Assembly (NCBI GenBank): GCA_051880395.1
Contig: JBJENW010000302.1
Span: 1 to 8,585 of the forward strand
Source: JBJENW01 sp051880395
GTDB taxonomy: Bacteria; Bacillota; Clostridia; Lachnospirales; Lachnospiraceae
Reading direction: 5' to 3'
Length of the DNA stretch: 8,585 bases
In this document: in pieces, positions 1 to 6,559 of the stretch
Position numbering within the stretch: position 1 is the first letter of the stretch
Layout of the letters: every line of letters starts with the position of its first letter
Position numbers and translations under genes: made by a program
The notes under the pieces: generated by a model
Database searches by the model: none
What the model was told of the DNA's origin: nothing
The model's input: the letters and a program-made list of their open reading frames with translations, nothing else

Positions 1-168
1 CCGCCCCGTGTTCTGCGCCTGCCCGAATCCCGGAAACGTCCGTAAAGGAATCCACAGGCTGAGATCTGTTTCGCCAAGCCCCCCCAAAGAGTGGTGGGGA
101 CCGATACCGTTTCGGGTAGCCGATAAATTAATGGTTGCAACACTTACGCCCATATAAAGCGTAAGTGC
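1..168. other. GC-rich non-coding stretch with inverted repeats, possible structured RNA, unidentified
   Basis: No convincing gene lies here. The first ~140 bases are visibly richer in G and C than the rest of the window and contain small inverted repeats: CGGA-aacg-TCCG near 31-43, ACAG...CTGT near 54-69, and a C-run facing GGGG near 80-100. A clean 9-bp hairpin, CACTTACGC (141-149) against GCGTAAGTG (159-167) with a 9-base loop, closes the stretch. It is not followed by a T run, so it is not an obvious intrinsic terminator. One plus-strand frame is open from position 2 to a stop at 155-157, but its proline/arginine-rich product resembles nothing I know. Base composition and hairpins suggest the 3' part of a structured RNA or an untranslated region of an upstream unit. 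It could also be the tail of a foreign or degenerate gene. I could not match it to TPP, cobalamin, FMN, SAM, glycine, T-box, tmRNA, SRP or RNase P signatures. Confidence 0.35.
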
Positions 169-219
169 GTATGCATACAAAAAAGGTTGCGTTTACCGTG
201 TAAGGAAAACAGTAAACTC

Positions 220-248
220 TTGACAGATTCTGGATTTGAAAATATAAT
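220..248 (+). promoter_or_regulatory. Consensus sigma-A promoter for the thiC transcript
   Basis: TTGACA at 220-225 and TATAAT at 243-248 are both perfect consensus hexamers separated by exactly 17 bases. A transcript would start around 254-256, about 25 bases before the TPP aptamer, which is the expected position. An inverted repeat GTTTAC (191-196)...GTAAAC (212-217) sits directly upstream of the -35 box. Whether it binds a regulator is unknown. Confidence 0.9.
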
Positions 249-278
249 GTTGATGAAACTACTAGTGTATGAAAACAC

Positions 279-372
279 GGAAACGCTGGGGAGCCGAAAC
301 AGGCTGAGAGGAAATCGCATGATTTCGACCCATAGACCTGATACGGATAATGCCGTCGTAGGGATTGGTTCT
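279..372 (+). promoter_or_regulatory. TPP (thi-box) riboswitch aptamer upstream of thiC
   Basis: This RNA element senses thiamine pyrophosphate and lowers expression of thiamine genes when the vitamin is plentiful. The hallmark blocks occur in order: GGGGAGCC (288-295), GGCTGAGA (302-309), ACCTGAT (335-341), GGATAATGCC (345-354) and CGTAGGGA (357-364). The variable P3 arm is a short perfect hairpin (GAAATC-gcat-GATTTC, 311-326). The closing P1 stem is probably formed by GGAAAC around 279-284 with GGTTCT around 367-372 and is imperfect. The element lies on the plus strand between a consensus promoter and thiC, the most common target of this class, so the assignment is secure. The outer limits are approximate by a few bases. 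Confidence 0.96.
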
Positions 373-501
373 TTTTTCATGTCTATGTTCGGATTTTCCC
401 CTTTTTTCACGTATTTGAATAAAAACTGCCTGAAGACGCGCTGCATTTTGGGCAGTCTCTACATACGCTTTTTCAGCAATCAGCGCAGAAACGAGGAAAA
501 T
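373..501 (+). promoter_or_regulatory. thiC leader / riboswitch expression platform with ribosome binding site
   Basis: This ~130-base untranslated stretch lies between the TPP aptamer and the thiC start. The Shine-Dalgarno GAGGA (493-497) lies only 4 bases before the ATG at 502. ATTTTCC (393-399) is exactly complementary to GGAAAAT (495-501), which covers the Shine-Dalgarno. The overlapping TTCCCC (396-401) could instead pair with GGGGAG (288-293) of the aptamer core. That would give ligand-dependent hiding of the ribosome binding site. Other inverted repeats are ACTGCC (425-430) with GGCAGT (451-456), and GCGCTG (438-443) with CAGCGC (481-486). T runs follow at 372-377 and 402-407, but neither has a strong hairpin directly before it, so a transcription terminator is not evident. 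The mechanism is inferred from complementarity only. Confidence 0.55.
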
Positions 502-1809
502 ATGAATTATACTACACAGATGGATGCCGCAAGAAAAGGCATCATCACCCCTGAAATGGAAAAAGTAGCCGAGAAAGAACACATTGATGTGCAGTCCCTG
601 CGCCAGATGATCGCAGACGGAACTGCCATTATTCCTTGCAATAAAAATCATACTTGCATCGAACCAAATGCAGTCGGCTCAAAGCTCCGCACCAAGATCA
701 ATGTTAATTTAGGTGTTTCCCGTGACTGGAAAGACCTTGATATGGAACTGGAAAAGGTTAACTCCGCTGTAAAAATGGGCGCAGAAGCGATCATGGATCT
801 CAGCTCCTACGGCGATACGCAAAGTTTTCGTCGTAAACTGACCAGCGAATGCCCTGCCATGATCGGAACCGTTCCGATTTACGATGCAGTCGTTTATTAT
901 CATAAAGCTCTTAAAGATATCACGACCGAAGAATGGCTTGATATCGTACGGATGCACGCAGAAGACGGTGTCGATTTTATGACTATCCACTGCGGTATCA
1001 ATAAGGAAACTGCTAAAAAATTTAAGCGAAACAAACGTACCATGAATATCGTCTCCCGCGGCGGTTCCATTATTTTCGCTTGGATGGAAATGACCGGAAA
1101 GGAAAACCCGTTCTATGAGCATTTTGATGAGATTCTTGAAATCTGCCAGAAATACGATGTGACATTAAGTCTTGGAGATGCCTGTCGCCCTGGTGGTCTG
1201 TGCGACGGAACAGATGCTTCCCAGATTGAAGAACTGATCACGCTCGGAGAACTGACCAAACGTGCATGGGAGAAAAATGTACAGGTTATGATCGAAGGAC
1301 CTGGTCATATGCCAATGGATCAGATCGCTGCGAACATGAAAATTGAACAGACTCTGTGCCACGGTGCTCCATTCTATGTTTTAGGACCGTTAGTCACAGA
1401 TGTTGCACCTGGTTACGATCACATCACAGCCGCTATCGGAGGTGCGATCGCTGCTATGAATGGTGCTTCTTTCCTTTGCTATGTCACACCTGCAGAACAC
1501 CTGCGTTTACCGGATTTAGACGACGTAAAAGAAGGAATCATGGCCTCCCGTATCGCTGCTCATGCTGCTGACATCGCCAAAGGGGTTCCAGGAGCACGCG
1601 ACTGGGATGATGAGATGAGTCTCGCCCGTAAAAAACTGGATTGGGAAAAAATGTTCTCTCTTTCTATCGACCCTGAAAAAGCCCGCAGATACCGTGAACA
1701 AGCTGCTCCTGAAAAGGAAGACACTTGCTCTATGTGTGGAAATTTTTGTGCAGTAAAAAATATGAACCGAATTCTTGACGGAGAAATCGTTAGCATCTTC
1801 GATGAATAA
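502..1809 (+). CDS. thiC: Phosphomethylpyrimidine synthase ThiC
   Basis: ThiC is a cytosolic radical-SAM enzyme that rearranges 5-aminoimidazole ribotide into 4-amino-5-hydroxymethyl-2-methylpyrimidine phosphate, the pyrimidine half of thiamine. The product is 435 residues, the usual size of the short clostridial/archaeal form. Conserved family blocks are visible: SRGGS (185-189), SLGDACRPG (223-231), EGPGHMP (265-271) and GPLVTDVAPGYDH (295-307). The C-terminal iron-sulfur cluster cysteines are C409, C412 and C416, a CX2CX3C spacing one residue shorter than the CX2CX4C of E. coli-type ThiC. I chose the ATG at 502 because GAGGA precedes it and the protein aligns with the family from there. 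The frame stays open back to 187, but that extension would run through the riboswitch. The gene appears monocistronic, controlled by the TPP riboswitch and closed by the terminator at 1811-1848. Confidence 0.97.
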   Translation: MNYTTQMDAARKGIITPEMEKVAEKEHIDVQSLRQMIADGTAIIPCNKNHTCIEPNAVGSKLRTKINVNLGVSRDWKDLDMELEKVNSAVKMGAEAIMDLSSYGDTQSFRRKLTSECPAMIGTVPIYDAVVYYHKALKDITTEEWLDIVRMHAEDGVDFMTIHCGINKETAKKFKRNKRTMNIVSRGGSIIFAWMEMTGKENPFYEHFDEILEICQKYDVTLSLGDACRPGGLCDGTDASQIEELITLGELTKRAWEKNVQVMIEGPGHMPMDQIAANMKIEQTLCHGAPFYVLGPLVTDVAPGYDHITAAIGGAIAAMNGASFLCYVTPAEHLRLPDLDDVKEGIMASRIAAHAADIAKGVPGARDWDDEMSLARKKLDWEKMFSLSIDPEKARRYREQAAPEKEDTCSMCGNFCAVKNMNRILDGEIVSIFDE

Positions 1810-1810
1810 A

Positions 1811-1848
1811 AAAACGGCAAAGAAAACAAATGTTTTCTTTGCCGTTTT
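1811..1848. terminator. Two-way intrinsic terminator between thiC and the ABC-F gene
   Basis: A perfect 14-bp stem, ACGGCAAAGAAAAC (1814-1827) against its complement (1832-1845), has a 4-base loop. It is flanked by A residues on the left and a T run (1845-1849) on the right, so it can work as an intrinsic terminator in both directions. It begins right after the thiC stop and lies 25 bases beyond the stop of the convergent ABC-F gene, so it probably ends both transcripts. Confidence 0.92.
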
Positions 1849-1872
1849 TCTTTCTCTTAATCATTTATTCAC

Positions 1873-3861
1873 TTACATCAGCGAAGCTTCAAACGCTTCC
1901 AACGCTTCCTGTGCTTCTTCCCACTGCTGCATCACTTCTAATAATTCTTCTTCACTTGCATCAATCTGCTCCTGAATCTCACTCAGTTTTGAATAGCTGG
2001 CAGCATACTCTGGTTTTAACAACTCCGCTTTGAGTGCTTCTGTCTTTTCCTCACATACCGCAATCTGTTCCTCGATCTTTTTCAATTTCTTTTCCAACTT
2101 TGATCGTTCTTTTCCGGGATTCTGGTACTTCTTTGCAGTTGATTTCTCCACCACTGCTTTTTTTTCATTCGCAGCCTGCAGATTTCCGGTAAAGACCGGT
2201 GGATTTTTTTTCGAAACATATCCCTGCGATTCTGCCAGTTCTTCCTCCTGCTGCTTCTTCGTCTGATATTCTTCGTAACCAAACTGATAAAACTGCGTGC
2301 TTCCATCCGGCTCAAACGCCAAAATCTTCTGTGCTACCTGCTTTACAAAATAACGATCATGGGATACAAACAATACCGTTCCGGTATAAGATTTCAGCAT
2401 CTGCTCTAGTGTCTCTTTTCCAATGATATCCATATGGTTTGTCGGCTCATCAAGAATCAGAAGATTCGGTTTTCTCTTCAAAATTTTGCAGAGTGCCAGA
2501 CGCACTCGCTCACCTCCGGACAGCATATCCACCGTTTTAAATACCTCATCCCCAGAAAACAAAAACGCCCCCAGCGCACTTCTGACCTCCGTCTGTGTCA
2601 ATTCCGGAAACTCATCCCAGAAATCATCCAACACCTGTTTTTTACTGGTATACTGTGCCATCTGCTGATCAAAGTATCCGATCTGCACCCGAATTCCATA
2701 CTCGTATTCTCCACCAAGCGCATGCAATTTTCCAGTAACTGTTTTTAGAAATGTAGATTTCCCAAGGCCATTTCCACCAATGATTCCAATCTTTTCTCCA
2801 CGCTGCATCTGCAGATTAACGGTAGACAGCACTTTCCCATCCTCATATCCGATCTGCAGATTTTTAACTGTGAGTACCTCTTTGCCAGTTTCTACTTCCG
2901 GATTAAAATGTGCATGAAATGTCTGATTGTCATACCTCTGTGGCGGTTCAACCAGATCCATATGTTCAATCTGCTTCAATTTGGACTTTGCCATAGAAAC
3001 CTTGGTCGGTTTGCCTTTAAAGCGCTCTACAATCGCGTTGAGGCGCGCGATCTCTTTTTGCTGGGCTTCATAGTCCTTCGCCTGTTTCTCCCAACGCTGC
3101 CGTTTCTGCTCCATAAATGCGGTATAATTTCCTTTGTATCTCGTGCTTTTTCCATACTCGATCTCATATACCACATCAACAATGTCATCTAAAAACATCC
3201 GGTCGTGAGAAACGATCACAACAGCTCTCTTATAATTTTTCAAATAATTTTCCAGCCACTCGATCGTCTCGATATCCAAATGGTTTGTCGGCTCGTCAAG
3301 CAGCAAGATGTCCGGTTTTTCCAAAAGCATTTTAATAAATGCGATTTTTGTCTGCTGACCACCGGAAAACTCCGCGATCGGTTTCTTTTTATCCTCCGCG
3401 GTAAACCCGAATTTGCGGATCATCGTCTCGTATTCTTTTTCATAATAATACCCGCCGATATCCACAAAGTATTCTTCCGCCTTCGTATAAGATGCAATAC
3501 TTTCCTCGCTTGGATCCTCTTCCATTCGTTTCCGTTTTGTTTCCAGCTCCTGCTGTAAATTCTCGTAAGAGACAAACACCTTTCGAATTTCTTCTTCCAT
3601 CGAAATGCTCTTATCCGCAAATGTCATCTGTTTCAGATATCCAATCGTCGGATTCCCTGATTTTGCAATAAAAATGTCCTCATCGCTGTCCCGCTTTTCT
3701 AGTTCTAACTCCCCTGCGATCAACTTTAACAATGTGGTCTTTCCACAACCGTTTCTTCCAACGACCGCGATTTTTTCCGTATCGCGGATTTCAAAATTTA
3801 TATCTTTTAATACAACGTCGGCCGCATATGCCACGCAGCCATGATTGATTTTATATTGCAT
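1873..3861 (-). CDS. ABC-F family ATPase (Uup/YdiF-like), ribosome-associated
   Basis: This soluble protein of 662 residues has two ABC cassettes and no membrane segments. ABC-F proteins bind the ribosomal E site and relieve stalled translation; some protect against antibiotics. Cassette 1 has Walker A GRNGCGKT (35-42), signature FSGGQ (165-169), Walker B ILLLDEP (185-191) and H-switch SHD (218-220). The charged 'arm' insert lies around 88-150. The basic interdomain linker spans roughly 245-325. Cassette 2 has Walker A GGNGLGKS (362-369), LSGGE (447-451), LLILDEP (467-473) and SHD (500-502). A lysine/glutamate-rich coiled coil at about 585-660 resembles the C-terminal extension of Uup or YdiF. 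All catalytic residues are intact. The start ATG (3861-3859) has AAGGAA just upstream, and only 11 bases separate it from the permease stop, so it is probably the last gene of the operon. Housekeeping versus resistance subtype cannot be settled from sequence alone. Confidence 0.95.
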   Translation of the reverse strand: MQYKINHGCVAYAADVVLKDINFEIRDTEKIAVVGRNGCGKTTLLKLIAGELELEKRDSDEDIFIAKSGNPTIGYLKQMTFADKSISMEEEIRKVFVSYENLQQELETKRKRMEEDPSEESIASYTKAEEYFVDIGGYYYEKEYETMIRKFGFTAEDKKKPIAEFSGGQQTKIAFIKMLLEKPDILLLDEPTNHLDIETIEWLENYLKNYKRAVVIVSHDRMFLDDIVDVVYEIEYGKSTRYKGNYTAFMEQKRQRWEKQAKDYEAQQKEIARLNAIVERFKGKPTKVSMAKSKLKQIEHMDLVEPPQRYDNQTFHAHFNPEVETGKEVLTVKNLQIGYEDGKVLSTVNLQMQRGEKIGIIGGNGLGKSTFLKTVTGKLHALGGEYEYGIRVQIGYFDQQMAQYTSKKQVLDDFWDEFPELTQTEVRSALGAFLFSGDEVFKTVDMLSGGERVRLALCKILKRKPNLLILDEPTNHMDIIGKETLEQMLKSYTGTVLFVSHDRYFVKQVAQKILAFEPDGSTQFYQFGYEEYQTKKQQEEELAESQGYVSKKNPPVFTGNLQAANEKKAVVEKSTAKKYQNPGKERSKLEKKLKKIEEQIAVCEEKTEALKAELLKPEYAASYSKLSEIQEQIDASEEELLEVMQQWEEAQEALEAFEASLM

Positions 3862-3872
3862 AATGTTCCTTT

Positions 3873-5078
3873 CTAAATATTCATGATCTTTTCACTATCA
3901 AATAATTTCGCCAAAATTCCTGCCATGAGCAGCGAATACACCACATTCGCCACGATCGTGATCACAATATTTGTCATCGAAATATTAAATCCGAAAATCC
4001 CATTCATACACTGAACGCTGTTATAAAGCGGAATCAGATACAATGCCGGGTTTTTCGGTGCCCCGTTGCTCATCATAGAAGTTACGCCAACGATCATCAC
4101 GAGAATCATCAGTGGTGAGATTGCCGTTCCCGCTTCTTTTACACTCTTTGCAAGAGCGGATAAAATCGAGATTGCCGAAATCAAAACTAAGACAGTCGTC
4201 AAAATAACAAAAAGAAGCAGAACATAATCCGATGGCCGATACACAGCAGCACTGCTCATAGCACTGCTGGTCACTTCCTCTCCGGCACCTGCCGTCCCCA
4301 GCAGTTTCGGCATAGAAAGAATCGTTCCAATAAAACTCGAACAACCGCTCAACAGACCAATCACACTCAGACTCACGATTTTCCCGATTGCCAGATGACT
4401 TCGTTTCATCGGCGTTACCAGTAACGTTGCAATCGTTCCGCGCTCTTTTTCTCCTGCAATGGATTCCGGCGCGACTGCCACACAGCCGCTATATAAAAAT
4501 GTCAGCATCAAAAATGGCAACATCATAGAGAAAAATTTTCCCATCGTATCTTCATTCGTCGCCATATCATACTGAACATCTCCTCGATTGACATCAAATT
4601 TATTGATCATCGTTGCTTCGTATGTATCCAAGGCATCCACAATGATGGAATACGCACTCTGTGATTCTGTGGAAACGCTATTATAGTACACTTCTACATT
4701 TGGAGCCGCTTCTGTAGTTGTCTTTGCATCATACGCATCTACATTTTCTTCAAAAGAATCCGGGAATACTACATACAGATCCAGTTTTTGATCTTTGATC
4801 CGTTTTTTATCCTCGTTGTCTTTCGCAGCATCAACATCCTTAATAGAAAAATTTGCTTTTTTCAGATCCTCTTTCAAAAAAGACGGCATATTCTGCGCTT
4901 CCACCTCATAGACGGTGTCTTCATCTGTTGTAAACTGATCCATCATCCCCTGCCCCATAAAAGAGTAGATCACATAAATCAAAAGTCCTGGTAAAATGAC
5001 TGTTGTCACGAACAAACGCTTATCTCCGAAGAAACGGGCAAATTCTTTTTTAATAATCGTAAGAATATTATTTTTCAT
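3873..5078 (-). CDS. natB: ABC-2 type transporter permease, NatB-like
   Basis: This is the membrane subunit of an ABC exporter, 401 residues. The layout is that of the ABC-2/NatB family: one N-terminal membrane segment (about 22-41), a large charged extracytoplasmic domain (about 42-180), then a C-terminal block of about five membrane segments (roughly 183-203, 230-258, 285-309, 318-338, 369-392). The family's conserved coupling motif ESIAGEKERGT (205-215), followed by LLVTPMKRS (219-227), lies between the second and third segments. Its ATG is one base past the stop of the ATPase gene, and its Shine-Dalgarno (GGGGAGGA) lies inside the end of that gene, so translation is probably coupled. NatAB of Bacillus subtilis exports sodium ions, but relatives export many other things. 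The substrate is therefore unknown, and natB here is a family label. Confidence 0.9.
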   Translation of the reverse strand: MKNNILTIIKKEFARFFGDKRLFVTTVILPGLLIYVIYSFMGQGMMDQFTTDEDTVYEVEAQNMPSFLKEDLKKANFSIKDVDAAKDNEDKKRIKDQKLDLYVVFPDSFEENVDAYDAKTTTEAAPNVEVYYNSVSTESQSAYSIIVDALDTYEATMINKFDVNRGDVQYDMATNEDTMGKFFSMMLPFLMLTFLYSGCVAVAPESIAGEKERGTIATLLVTPMKRSHLAIGKIVSLSVIGLLSGCSSFIGTILSMPKLLGTAGAGEEVTSSAMSSAAVYRPSDYVLLLFVILTTVLVLISAISILSALAKSVKEAGTAISPLMILVMIVGVTSMMSNGAPKNPALYLIPLYNSVQCMNGIFGFNISMTNIVITIVANVVYSLLMAGILAKLFDSEKIMNI

Positions 5079-5079
5079 G

Positions 5080-5856
5080 CTATGCGTCCTCCCCTACGTA
5101 CTCTTGATAGATGTCAAAAAATTTATCTTCCAATTTTTTCTCTTTCGTTACTTCCGCAAGTGTATCACACAACACCATCTTTCCATTGATAATAATTCCT
5201 ACGCGATCGCAGATTTTCTCGATCAGGCTGAAAATATGTGTCGATACGATAATCGTCTTTCCCTCTGCTCTCATCTGCAATAGAAAATCCGTCACAACTT
5301 TAGCCGTGATGACATCCAGACCATTTGTAGGTTCATCAAAAATAATAATATCCGGATCATGTACCAGAGACAGGACAATCGACACTTTCTGTTTCATTCC
5401 GGTGGAAAGATTGGCCACTTTTACTTCCGCAAAATCCGAAATGCCAAACTGTGAGAAAAATTTCTGTTTTCTCTGCTGACGCAGTTCTGATTTCACTCCA
5501 TGTAAATCCGAAAAAAAGTCGTACAAATAATTCGGTGTAAAAAATTCTTCTAATCGAAGCTCTGTCGTTAAAAAACCAATTTTTTCCCGAACTTCCTGTG
5601 CCTGTCTGCAGACACTTTTCCCATCGATCCACACGTCTCCTTCACTCGGTTTTAACAATGTTGCCATCACACGAAGTGTCGTTGTCTTTCCGGCACCGTT
5701 TGGTCCTAATAAGCCAAAAATCTCACCTTTATACGCAGCAAAAGACAAACCATCTACCGCATTTTTTGTTTTTGCTTTTGACTTCTCTAAACGCTGCTGT
5801 TTTCTGGAAAGTTTAAATGTCTTTTTTAAATTTTCCACTCTCAGAATTTCTTCCAT
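5080..5856 (-). CDS. natA: ABC transporter ATP-binding protein, NatA-like
   Basis: This is the nucleotide-binding subunit that powers the adjacent permease, 258 residues from the chosen start. It has Walker A GPNGAGKT (51-58), a signature written LSTGMKQK (150-157) instead of LSGGQ, Walker B IIIFDEPTNGLD (170-181) and H-loop STH (205-207). Where most ABC ATPases have the Q-loop glutamine, the segment reads IGFLTTE (93-99), with threonines. NatA-type proteins often vary there, so this need not mean loss of function. A basic insert (about 15-32) separates the first beta strand from the core. I chose the ATG at 5856-5854 because GGAGG lies 5 bases upstream. In-frame starts farther out (ATG at 5883, TTG at 5889) would overlap the preceding gene and lack a good ribosome site. 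It is 13 bases after the DUF4190-like gene and almost abuts natB. The natA symbol is a family label. Confidence 0.93.
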   Translation of the reverse strand: MEEILRVENLKKTFKLSRKQQRLEKSKAKTKNAVDGLSFAAYKGEIFGLLGPNGAGKTTTLRVMATLLKPSEGDVWIDGKSVCRQAQEVREKIGFLTTELRLEEFFTPNYLYDFFSDLHGVKSELRQQRKQKFFSQFGISDFAEVKVANLSTGMKQKVSIVLSLVHDPDIIIFDEPTNGLDVITAKVVTDFLLQMRAEGKTIIVSTHIFSLIEKICDRVGIIINGKMVLCDTLAEVTKEKKLEDKFFDIYQEYVGEDA

Positions 5857-5869
5857 TTTTTCCTCCCAC

Positions 5870-6541
5870 TTAAAATTCGTCATCTCCAAATGGATTTCCC
5901 TGTTCCTGCGACTCCAGTGAAAATCCCGGAATCAACGACGGGTCCGCTGTTGCCGCAGGACTCCGTAATACCAGCACCACATAAACAATCGTTAAAAGAA
6001 TGGAAACTGCACTGCAGGCTATCCCTGCGATCGCCACTCCCTTATCCTGTTTTCTTGTCGACAAATGTACAATTCCAAGAACAATCGAAATCACAGCTGT
6101 AATCACATTAATGCAACAACAAAACAATGGAATCGAGATGATTCCAAGGATCAGAGACGCCACTGCAAGCCCTGACCCCTGCTGATTTTGATCACCGGAA
6201 CCATTTGTTCCATAAAACTGATTTCCATATGGCTGATTTGCACCATAATTCTGTCCGCCACCGTATGTCTCATTCTGTCCATAAAACTGCTCCCCTGCAT
6301 ACGGCTGATTTTGCCCATAATACGACGGCTGTCCATAGGGATTCGGCGGTATCTGCTGATTCAACTGTGCATCTCCAGTTCCTGTACCGCTTCTCTTAGA
6401 ATGATATTCTTGATAAATCTGCTGTGAAACCGGATTCTCCTTTGTCTCTTCTTTTTGCAATGAGACTGAAACCTCTTGTGTCTGTTCCTCCCGACTCTGT
6501 GTATCAGTTTCTTCTGCTGTCATTCGTTCTTCTTCATTCAT
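5870..6541 (-). CDS. DUF4190-like membrane protein with Q/N/G/Y-rich N-terminal tail
   Basis: This membrane protein of 223 residues has unknown function. Residues 1-50 are very acidic and glutamine-rich. Residues 55-123 are low-complexity, dominated by Q, N, G, Y and P with repeated YGQNQPY/YGQN-type units. The C-terminal half looks like the DUF4190 family: a small-residue-rich hydrophobic block GLAVASLILGIISI (124-137), a cysteine triplet (141-143), a second hydrophobic segment (145-160), the polar turn STRKQDKG (161-168), and a final segment (169-192). A short acidic tail ends the protein. There is no N-terminal signal peptide, so the tail is probably cytoplasmic, though topology is not certain. 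The start ATG (6541-6539) follows a strong GGGGGGAG site. It is a diverged paralogue of its upstream neighbour and lies 13 bases ahead of the NatA-like gene, which suggests co-expression with the exporter. Confidence 0.87.
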   Translation of the reverse strand: MNEEERMTAEETDTQSREEQTQEVSVSLQKEETKENPVSQQIYQEYHSKRSGTGTGDAQLNQQIPPNPYGQPSYYGQNQPYAGEQFYGQNETYGGGQNYGANQPYGNQFYGTNGSGDQNQQGSGLAVASLILGIISIPLFCCCINVITAVISIVLGIVHLSTRKQDKGVAIAGIACSAVSILLTIVYVVLVLRSPAATADPSLIPGFSLESQEQGNPFGDDEF

Positions 6542-6559
6542 GCCGCTCCCCCCTTTATC

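Noticed and set aside
54..125. Second, degenerate TPP riboswitch suggested by GGCTGAGA at 57-64
   Set aside because: The partner GGGG-GCC strand and the GGATAATGCC block are missing. Only one of the conserved blocks is present.
30..140. RNase P RNA-like snippets (GGAAACGTCCG near 32-42 and TAAATTAATGGTTGC near 125-139)
   Set aside because: They are about 90 bases apart, whereas the corresponding conserved regions in RNase P RNA are about 300 bases apart, and the GGTAAGGG, AGCAAG and ACAGAA elements are absent.
2..157. Open plus-strand frame entering from the left edge, ending at TAA 155-157
   Set aside because: The product is proline/arginine-rich with no recognisable motif and lies in a GC-rich, hairpin-rich stretch. 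An open frame of ~51 codons in GC-rich DNA is not strong evidence. Kept only as an alternative explanation.
141..167. Intrinsic terminator at the 9-bp hairpin
   Set aside because: No T run follows on either strand, so it is only called a hairpin.
144..446. Minus-strand open frame of 100 codons across the thiC leader
   Set aside because: It lies antisense to a conserved riboswitch and promoter, has no family resemblance and no ribosome site. It is a by-product of the regulatory sequence.
187..501. N-terminal extension of ThiC by about 105 residues in the same open frame
   Set aside because: The stretch contains the promoter -10 box, the TPP aptamer and its expression platform, and it has no ribosome site. 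ThiC homology and GAGGA favour the ATG at 502.
5857..5889. Longer start for the NatA-like ATPase (TTG at 5889 or ATG at 5883)
   Set aside because: Both overlap the end of the preceding gene and lack a good ribosome site, while the ATG at 5856 has GGAGG at 5 bases and begins at the usual position of the ABC domain.
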